Shown one piece after another: positions 58,820 to 64,000 of a DNA stretch of 64,000 bases. Where the stretch lies: assembly GCA_951828515.1 (NCBI GenBank), contig OX639992.1, forward strand, positions 5,124,217 through 5,188,216. The letters are read 5' to 3'. This DNA comes from an uncultured Poribacteria bacterium (GTDB lineage Bacteria > Poribacteria > WGA-4E > WGA-3G). How positions within the stretch are numbered: the first letter of the stretch is position 1; each line of letters starts with the position of its first letter. Both the position numbers and the translations under genes were made by a program. The notes beneath the pieces were generated by a model. It was not told the origin of the DNA, did not search any database, and was given only the letters and a program-made list of their open reading frames with translations.

Positions 58820-61459
58820 TTAAAACCCCAAAACTGCGGGTTCGTGCCCAAACACGGCCTGTCCGTTGGACATCAGCGGTGCTTCAGTCGTTTCCGGGTT
58901 CTGCGTATCAATCTGCCAGAGTTGTCCATTATTCTCATAGAGGATCCAGCGTCCCTCTGGTGGTATCCATACTGGATGCGAGCCACCTTTTTGCGTTAAC
59001 TGCTGTTCCGTCGGTACTCCCTCATCTGAGTAGGTTGAGAGCCAAATTTGTTGGTAGTTACCTTCTATTCGCGTGAACGCCAACTGGTTCGGATTCGCGG
59101 GTGACCATGTGGGTTCCGTATCATCAGCAGGAGACACCACAATCGGTTCCACACTTGTTGTCACTTGGTCAAAAGCGTAAATGTTCCGGTTTTGTCCTGT
59201 GTCGTCCGGATTTTCGATTGTTCCGGCTGTGACGTAAGCAAGCACCGTACCGTCGTTGTTCCAGGCAGGTGTAAAACTCTGTAGTGCAGTTGAGGGTACA
59301 ATAAACTCGGATTCAGTCGGGATATGCCAGATGATAACGCGACTCCGGTCTCCATATTCAGGACGTGTATAGGCAACATATTCCGCATCGGGTGATATTG
59401 CTGTATCTCTTGCCATTTGTCGACTGTCAAGTAGTAGAGCAGCGTTGAGTTTTTCACGACTCCGAACGATGACGTTTCCTTCTCTATCCTGAAAGATAAG
59501 CGTGCCATCGTTCGCGACGGTTGGGTTATGTCCTGCACCCAATGGTGCATTCGTTCCATCCGGGGACAGTCCCCATATTATATCGTCATAGGCAAAGTAG
59601 ATATGTGCTGGCAATTGATTTGTGGTGGGTGTCTCTTTTGCAGTGATACCTGCTTTCGGGGTAAAACGATCTTCGTTGCCGAGTTCCCAGCCTGCCCCGT
59701 TGGCTCTCCAGAGAAAACCGATGCCCTTTGTCCAATATTTCCACTCCTCGTTCATGCGTCCATTCCGGGTAAGCCTAAAAATATCTTCAGGTTCACCATA
59801 CTGTTTTTTGATTGCCCAACGTCCACCGTCCTCAATTTCCGCCATGTTCCCCTCTTCATCAATGTAACTCGCGAGGATGTCGATATCAATGTGGGGTGTC
59901 GTCTGTCCTGAAAACACACTAACCGCTGCAGGTTCACCTCGCGTCGGGCGGCGCGTGCCATATATCCCGACCCCATCGGTGATTCCCGTTGTTCCGTCAT
60001 TGTTTACGTCCATCACCACCATGACGTAGTAGATACCCGGTAGGACACTCACCTGATAATTACCGTCTCCCGCCAGAGAAATTGGCATGGCAACCGGTGT
60101 ACTGAAATCAGGGTTATAAGAGAGTATCAAAATGCCCTGTTGAACGGAATGTCCATCCCACGTTATGCGTCCTGCGATCCTGCCCTGTTCGATGTGTGTT
60201 TCAATGCCCGGTGGTGCAGCGTGAAGGTGTCCGTTCGTGTCGTAACGCGCGCTTATTACAAGTTCGATGTCGCGGTTCTCACCCTCCATAAGTACTATCG
60301 GTGCCGGTGGTTGTGTCGTGATGTCCACTGTTCCATAACCGCCCAAGCCGTCGCCATCACTGTATCTACCGTCTTTATCTGCATCGAAATTAACGATGAC
60401 GTAGTATTCCCCCGCCGGAAGTGCGATGCGGAATATACCACCAGCCGCGGTTTCTCCGCTCGCAATCGGTGTGACGAAAGCAGGTTCGGCGTATACTTCA
60501 ACACGTGCCGTTGCATCTTCAGGAAGCGATACGTGTCCCGTCAGTATACTTGTATTTTCGGTCGCTGTCCTTTTACGTGTCTGATAAGTCGCCGTAATCG
60601 CTATCTCAATATTTTCAGTGAACTTATTGGGCGAAATTAGCACAGGTTCGGGAAATTCGCCGCGTTTCCGCATATCTTCCACACCGTAGAACCCAAAGTC
60701 GTCGCCTGTATCCAATTTATTCGTGTTGTTGTTGTCAACAATTGCCATCAGGTAGTATTTCCCCGGCAATAGGTTTAACGTCCACGCGCCTGTCTCTGCC
60801 ACTGGAGCGATGCCGGCGCGATATTTCCAAGATAGGTCCGTATACGCGAGAATCAACGCTTTTCGGTTTCCAAGCGGAGTTTGAGGATTCACAGGACCTT
60901 GACCCAACTTGAGTGTGCCTTGACACCCAGATGTTGCAGTCCGTAAAGCCGTCTGGAATTGTTGTAATTGACTCGGTTCATATTGAGAGGTAGGAACGAT
61001 CTTAAGTTCCCCTTTAATACGTGCCGCACGTGCAGTTATCGGAATCTCTAAACCTCGAACCTTCTGTCCGTTATCTATTTCAATTAGTTGATACCCTTGC
61101 CCTTGGTCGTTCCAATCGGTGATACCGAGGATACCCAAGCCGTCACCTGCATCGAATTGTCCCGATTTATCAACATCAACGTATGCAACGATATAGTAGC
61201 GACCCGGCTCCACGCGGATTGTGAATTGTCCATCGCCGAGTTGTGGTATTCCGCTGGTATATAGCTCTTTGAGTGCCTCGTCTCGGTAGACCGACACGCT
61301 TGTGTGGGATAGGTCGTGCCCCTCCCAGATAACACTTCCTGATAGTGTTGCTGTCATCCTTCGGGTGACAGCGTTTTCTTGGGCGGAAGGCTGCTGACAC
61401 AAGACCTCACCGATAAGCCCAATGCTCATGACGAGTAGTAACGGTATCATTCGTTTCAT
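58820..61459 (-). CDS. Large exported protein with four EF-hand-like repeat domains and a C-terminal propeller
   Basis: The 879-residue protein has a signal peptide ending EVLCQQ. Four homologous domains of about 110-120 residues follow (about 30-160, 175-300, 310-415, 425-540). Each has an immunoglobulin-like first part, an R-Y-Y-x-x-[AVM] strand and a Ca-loop-like string such as DVDKSGQFDAGDGLGILG, DNNNTNKLDTGDDFGFYG, DADKDGRYSDGDGLGGYG or DVNNDGTTGITDGVGIYG. The second half (about 600-879) has PD40/TolB-like propeller blades (PDAEYVAYTRPE, PAWNNDGTVLAYVTAG, PTWSPANPNQLAFTRIEG). It likely binds calcium outside the cytoplasm. A probable promoter lies at 61514. Confidence 0.78.
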   Translation of the reverse strand: MKRMIPLLLVMSIGLIGEVLCQQPSAQENAVTRRMTATLSGSVIWEGHDLSHTSVSVYRDEALKELYTSGIPQLGDGQFTIRVEPGRYYIVAYVDVDKSGQFDAGDGLGILGITDWNDQGQGYQLIEIDNGQKVRGLEIPITARAARIKGELKIVPTSQYEPSQLQQFQTALRTATSGCQGTLKLGQGPVNPQTPLGNRKALILAYTDLSWKYRAGIAPVAETGAWTLNLLPGKYYLMAIVDNNNTNKLDTGDDFGFYGVEDMRKRGEFPEPVLISPNKFTENIEIAITATYQTRKRTATENTSILTGHVSLPEDATARVEVYAEPAFVTPIASGETAAGGIFRIALPAGEYYVIVNFDADKDGRYSDGDGLGGYGTVDITTQPPAPIVLMEGENRDIELVISARYDTNGHLHAAPPGIETHIEQGRIAGRITWDGHSVQQGILILSYNPDFSTPVAMPISLAGDGNYQVSVLPGIYYVMVVMDVNNDGTTGITDGVGIYGTRRPTRGEPAAVSVFSGQTTPHIDIDILASYIDEEGNMAEIEDGGRWAIKKQYGEPEDIFRLTRNGRMNEEWKYWTKGIGFLWRANGAGWELGNEDRFTPKAGITAKETPTTNQLPAHIYFAYDDIIWGLSPDGTNAPLGAGHNPTVANDGTLIFQDREGNVIVRSREKLNAALLLDSRQMARDTAISPDAEYVAYTRPEYGDRSRVIIWHIPTESEFIVPSTALQSFTPAWNNDGTVLAYVTAGTIENPDDTGQNRNIYAFDQVTTSVEPIVVSPADDTEPTWSPANPNQLAFTRIEGNYQQIWLSTYSDEGVPTEQQLTQKGGSHPVWIPPEGRWILYENNGQLWQIDTQNPETTEAPLMSNGQAVFGHEPAVLGF

Positions 61460-61513
61460 TTTATATTCCTGTTCACCTGTTTTTTAATTTTGTAAGTAAC
61501 AACTTGGACTATT

Positions 61514-61543
61514 ATTATACCTTATGCGCTACTTATTTTTCAA
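61514..61543 (-). promoter_or_regulatory. Promoter of the large EF-hand/propeller gene
   Basis: On the minus strand TTGAAA (61543-61538) and TATAAT (61519-61514) have an 18-bp spacer; the ATG at 61459 follows 55 nt later. Confidence 0.58.
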
Positions 61544-61610
61544 TTGCGGTTTAGATTGCCAGCCACCTTGCCGTAAGAACGACCTCTCGTTCGCGACTGT
61601 TCTTGTCTTC

Positions 61611-61776
61611 TGTAGGAGTGACCTCCCGGTCGCGGCCCCCGCGTCTATTCGGTTGGAATATTATATCAATTGCATAGAGTTCTATCGCAGATTCGCAATA
61701 AAAAGTGTTTAGATGATAGCATAATTTAGGCTAAAACCCAACGAAAGATTATCGCGCCCGGGAGGTCGCTCCTACA
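61611..61776. repeat. Inverted pair of TGTAGGAG-type repeats
   Basis: TGTAGGAGTGACCTCCCGGT (61611-61630) and, on the other strand, TGTAGGAGCGACCTCCCGGG (61776-61757) match over 24 bp with two changes and enclose about 120 bp without a gene. A further eroded copy (AAGAACGACCTCTCGTTCGC) lies at about 61576. Flanks 61544-61610 and 61777-61929 show nothing else recognisable. Confidence 0.7.
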
Positions 61777-61929
61777 ACAGAGGGACACACGCATGTGGCA
61801 TTCATCCCCAGCAAGCGGGTTTCCGCTCAATTCGGCTGTTTCTCAATCCTGCTGATCCTGATTCGGGCAATGGCACTTAGATGATTATATCGTAATACAT
61901 GCGGGTATAATTTGCAAACCAAAATACAC

Positions 61930-61959
61930 TTGACTTTCGCGCGAATTATGTGTTATAAT
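61930..61959 (+). promoter_or_regulatory. Promoter of the secreted LamG-like gene
   Basis: TTGACT (61930-61935) and TATAAT (61954-61959) are spaced by 18 bp, about 120 bp before the ATG at 62081. Confidence 0.65.
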
Positions 61960-62080
61960 AATATGTAATTTACCTATGCTAATTTATCTATAGCGGGTAG
62001 ACGCATAATTTGTTTTCTGTCCTTGAGGAAATCTGCCCGTTCGAAACCTCAATTTGAACCTATAGAGGAGCAATTGACAA

Positions 62081-62848
62081 ATGAGGATAAAAGTCTATTA
62101 TATCTGTGCTGTCCTGCTGATGTTGAGCCTATCGACACCCGCAGTCTTCGCACAAGACGCGCAAGCGGACAACCTGCTTGGGTGGTGGCTATTTGATAGC
62201 GAAAAAGACGAACAAGGCAACTGGGACGATATGGATCTCCACGGTGCCGAACTCGAAGATGGTCAACTGATTGTTGAAACCGGGAAATGGGCACACGCAC
62301 TCGGATACAAAGGGGACGATATCGAAGAGAAAACCTTGATGACATGGGTTGCTCTGGACAACCTCGCCGCAACGAAAGGCTCAGCACTTACGTTAGATAA
62401 AGTGTCCGAAGACCAATTTAACGCGGTCGTCTACGCCGAACGCCAACCGAATCAATGGATGTCCGGAAGCAGTTGGTTCCACCGTACCGAAGACTTCCCT
62501 AAAGCGCACAACGAAAAGAAAGAAGGCGAAATGGTTTACTTAGCCTTCACTTACGAAGATAAGGGTGGAACTTACGAAATAACCGGATACCGCAATGGTA
62601 AGAGCCTTGGGAGTTATGAAAAAGGCGAGATCAAAATCTGGCCCACAGATGATGCTGAAATAATTTGGGGAAAACGGCATACAAACGGACTTGGCGGTCC
62701 CGGAGATCTCAATGCACACATCGAGGAATCTCGAATTTACTCCGTCGCCTTGACCGAGGCGGAAGTTAATGAAATGGAAATCGGAACGCTTTCCGTTGAC
62801 CCCCAAGGCAAGCTCGCTACACAATGGGCTAAACTTAAAGAGAAATAG
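62081..62848 (+). CDS. Secreted LamG-like protein with conserved C-terminal tail
   Basis: The 255-residue protein has a signal peptide ending AVFAQ. The body is of the concanavalin/LamG type: LLGWWLFDSEKDEQGNWDDMDLHGAELEDG, GKWAHALGYKGDD, KTLMTWVALDN, YLAFTYEDKGGTYEITGYRNGKSLG and HIEESRIYSVALTEAEV (quoted in parts). It ends LSVDPQGKLATQWAKLKEK, matching the tails of the proteins at 40515 and 62921. It is followed by a clear hairpin terminator, so it is a single-gene unit. GAGGAG lies 13 nt before the ATG. The ligand is unknown. Confidence 0.82.
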   Translation: MRIKVYYICAVLLMLSLSTPAVFAQDAQADNLLGWWLFDSEKDEQGNWDDMDLHGAELEDGQLIVETGKWAHALGYKGDDIEEKTLMTWVALDNLAATKGSALTLDKVSEDQFNAVVYAERQPNQWMSGSSWFHRTEDFPKAHNEKKEGEMVYLAFTYEDKGGTYEITGYRNGKSLGSYEKGEIKIWPTDDAEIIWGKRHTNGLGGPGDLNAHIEESRIYSVALTEAEVNEMEIGTLSVDPQGKLATQWAKLKEK

Positions 62849-62858
62849 GTCCTTACTT

Positions 62859-62889
62859 ATAGGGCGAAGTCCGTGTGGCTTCGCCCTAT
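62859..62889 (+). terminator. Hairpin terminator after the LamG-like gene
   Basis: ATAGGGCGAAG / CTTCGCCCTAT is an 11-bp perfect stem with a 9-nt loop, followed by TTTC. It begins 10 bp after the stop codon. Confidence 0.72.
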
Positions 62890-62920
62890 TTCAGATTAGG
62901 TTTGACGAAAACTGTCGACC

Positions 62921-63610
62921 ATGACGCGCACTATGAGAACCCAACTTGCACTATTGTTTATGATAGGTATTAGTATCTATGTCCTTCCGCTTGCGACGGC
63001 TGAGGAGCATGTTTGGACATTTGATAACGATGCCACTGATTGGACACCCGCGAACGGCAGCTGGGAAGTAGAGGAAGGTGTCTATAAACAGACGATGCGT
63101 TGGGGTGAAGCACAGAAAGCATTCGTTGGCGGCTCAGAATGGACAGACCACACGCTGGAAGCAAAGGTCCGTGTTGATGACGGACACTGGGGTGGTATCG
63201 TCTTCCGAGCGCAAAATGAGTTTGAGTACTATGTCTACCTCATCTGCCCGAAAGAGAACAAGTCTGAACTATGGCGGCACAAGCGCAGCACCGCCTTTAA
63301 AGACGGATTTGAAGCACGCGATGAAATCGAACACGATATCGAACCTATCGGGCTGACGATTACGCGCAACGAATGGTTCACACTCCGCGTCGTCGTTGAA
63401 GGCAGTCGCATCGCAGTTACTATCAACGATATAGAGCAGGGTGTCTTTTTTGATGACGCGTATCCCGTTGGAAAAGTCGGGGTCTGGACGTGGGATACAC
63501 AAGCCAGTTTTGATGATGTCGCTGTGAACGGTGCCACGACTGTCTCTCTTACGGCAATTCAACCCAGAGGAAAACTCGCAACATCATGGGCAGCCTTAAA
63601 GAAAAAATAA
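62921..63610 (+). CDS. Secreted concanavalin/DUF1080-like protein with conserved C-terminal tail
   Basis: The 229-residue protein has a signal peptide ending LATAEE. The mature part is a beta-jellyroll resembling DUF1080/3-keto-disaccharide hydrolase or LamG domains: WTFDNDATDWTPANGSWEVEEG, then TLEAKVRVDDGHWGGIVFRAQNEFEYYVYLI, EWFTLRVVVEGSRIAVTINDIE and GKVGVWTWDTQASFDDVAVNG. It ends LTAIQPRGKLATSWAALKKK, the third copy of the tail. The two starts ATG 62921 and 62933 cannot be told apart; neither has a strong ribosome-binding site. The gene lies 31 bp after the terminator of its neighbour. Confidence 0.78.
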   Translation: MTRTMRTQLALLFMIGISIYVLPLATAEEHVWTFDNDATDWTPANGSWEVEEGVYKQTMRWGEAQKAFVGGSEWTDHTLEAKVRVDDGHWGGIVFRAQNEFEYYVYLICPKENKSELWRHKRSTAFKDGFEARDEIEHDIEPIGLTITRNEWFTLRVVVEGSRIAVTINDIEQGVFFDDAYPVGKVGVWTWDTQASFDDVAVNGATTVSLTAIQPRGKLATSWAALKKK

Positions 63611-63679
63611 ACTTACGTGTTCCAGGAACCAAATGAACGTCCCTAACGTGAGTATAACATAAGATTTAACCGTTAGCGA

Positions 63680-63810
63680 AATGTTACACTTTTCGCCATT
63701 TTATTTTTTTTACCGTCGAAAGCCACACAAAAAACGTCTACAACCCCTTACATTTATTAGGTTTTGTGCTAATAACCAGTGTACCCCCAATGTTACACTG
63801 GTGTAACATT
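63680..63810 (+). promoter_or_regulatory. Operator-like palindrome and extra half-site before the peroxiredoxin gene
   Basis: AATGTTACAC and GTGTAACATT (63789-63798 and 63801-63810) form a 10-bp inverted repeat around TG. The half-site AATGTTACAC occurs again at 63680-63689. The palindrome ends 58 bp before the peroxiredoxin ATG, a usual place for a regulator. The protein that binds it is unknown. Confidence 0.6.
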
Positions 63811-63868
63811 TTTAAGGAAAACTCTCATTATCTCAATGCGTTTTTCAGACGCACATAGGAGGAATTTC

Positions 63869-64000
63869 ATGGCAGATGTAGGAAGTGCTGCACCGGATTT
63901 TACGCTTACAGGTGCAGTTAACCAAGAAGATGTTGAAGTTTCATTGAGCGACTACGCGGGTAAAAATTTAGTAGTTCTTTTTTACCCACTTGCTTTTTCC
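63869..64000 (+). CDS. Peroxiredoxin (AhpC/TSA family), 5' part only
   Basis: The frame starts at ATG 63869, after TAGGAGGAA, a strong ribosome-binding site, and runs off the window with 44 residues. It reads MADVGSAAPDFTLTGAVNQE, then LSDYAGKNLVVLFYPLAFS. A-P-D-F-T-L and the strand before the expected peroxidatic Cys are typical of AhpE/bacterioferritin-comigratory-type peroxiredoxins that reduce peroxides. The active-site Cys would follow just past the window edge. Confidence 0.82.
   Translation, partial: MADVGSAAPDFTLTGAVNQEDVEVSLSDYAGKNLVVLFYPLAFS

Overview
The window is about 64 kb of bacterial chromosome of moderate GC. It carries roughly 47 protein genes, two of them cut by the window edges, on both strands. 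I found no rRNA, tRNA or CRISPR array. The gene style suggests a Gram-negative, environmental, Candidatus Poribacteria-like or PVC/FCB-like genome: LamG-type secreted proteins with a shared C-terminal tail, DUF1592 (planctomycete-type cytochrome c), DUF1552 and Tat-targeted SMP-30 proteins, FG-GAP/UnbV, PorV/PorQ and Wzi-like outer-membrane proteins, Uma2, CARDB/toroid proteins and TolB-like propellers. This taxonomic call is inferred from gene content only.

Layout. 1-461 holds the start of a membrane glycosyltransferase-like gene. 489-4496 is a histidine locus: a consensus promoter, a His-rich leader peptide, an attenuator-like structure, then hisZ, hisG (short form) and hisS. 4552-9579 has a phosphoesterase lipoprotein, a pair of small membrane/coiled-coil proteins, a tyrosine recombinase, holA and an FmdB zinc ribbon. 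9590-13068 has two secreted proteins (CARDB-toroid-YdjY and a beta-propeller). 13267-21639 is a CusCBA/CzcCBA-type RND efflux operon framed by two small exported proteins. 21669-25180 has threonine synthase, an unusual ornithine-carbamoyltransferase-like enzyme and an Ldh-family dehydrogenase.

25374-31795 is a DUF1592/DUF1552 pair split by an AT-rich metallopeptidase-like gene and an SMP-30 gene whose Tat leader copies that of DUF1552. 31972-41321 has a VOC protein, Uma2, a MITE-like element, a large membrane protein, FG-GAP-UnbV-ankyrin, FGE-sulfatase, TPR and LamG genes. 41437-42774 is a complete ISAs1-type IS with a 10-bp target duplication. 43098-45981 has a PorV/PorQ protein, a peptidase C26 and a DUF6807-like protein. 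46149-49382 is the overlapping chain miaB-map-ccmC-ccmD-like. 49412-50890 is a TnpB-only IS200/IS605-type element. 51153-61459 holds SRPBCC, lytic transglycosylase, Wzi-like, nadE, TolB-like and two large secreted proteins. The right end has two secreted proteins with the shared tail and the start of a peroxiredoxin behind a palindromic operator-like site.

The most interesting signals are the His leader peptide and attenuator, the conserved 17-residue C-terminal tail on three otherwise different exported proteins, a double hairpin with perfectly complementary 15-nt loops at 32777-32855, and several dispersed palindromic repeat families, two of which have entered coding sequence. Near-consensus sigma70 promoters (TTGAC-type, 17-18 bp, TATAAT-type) precede many genes.
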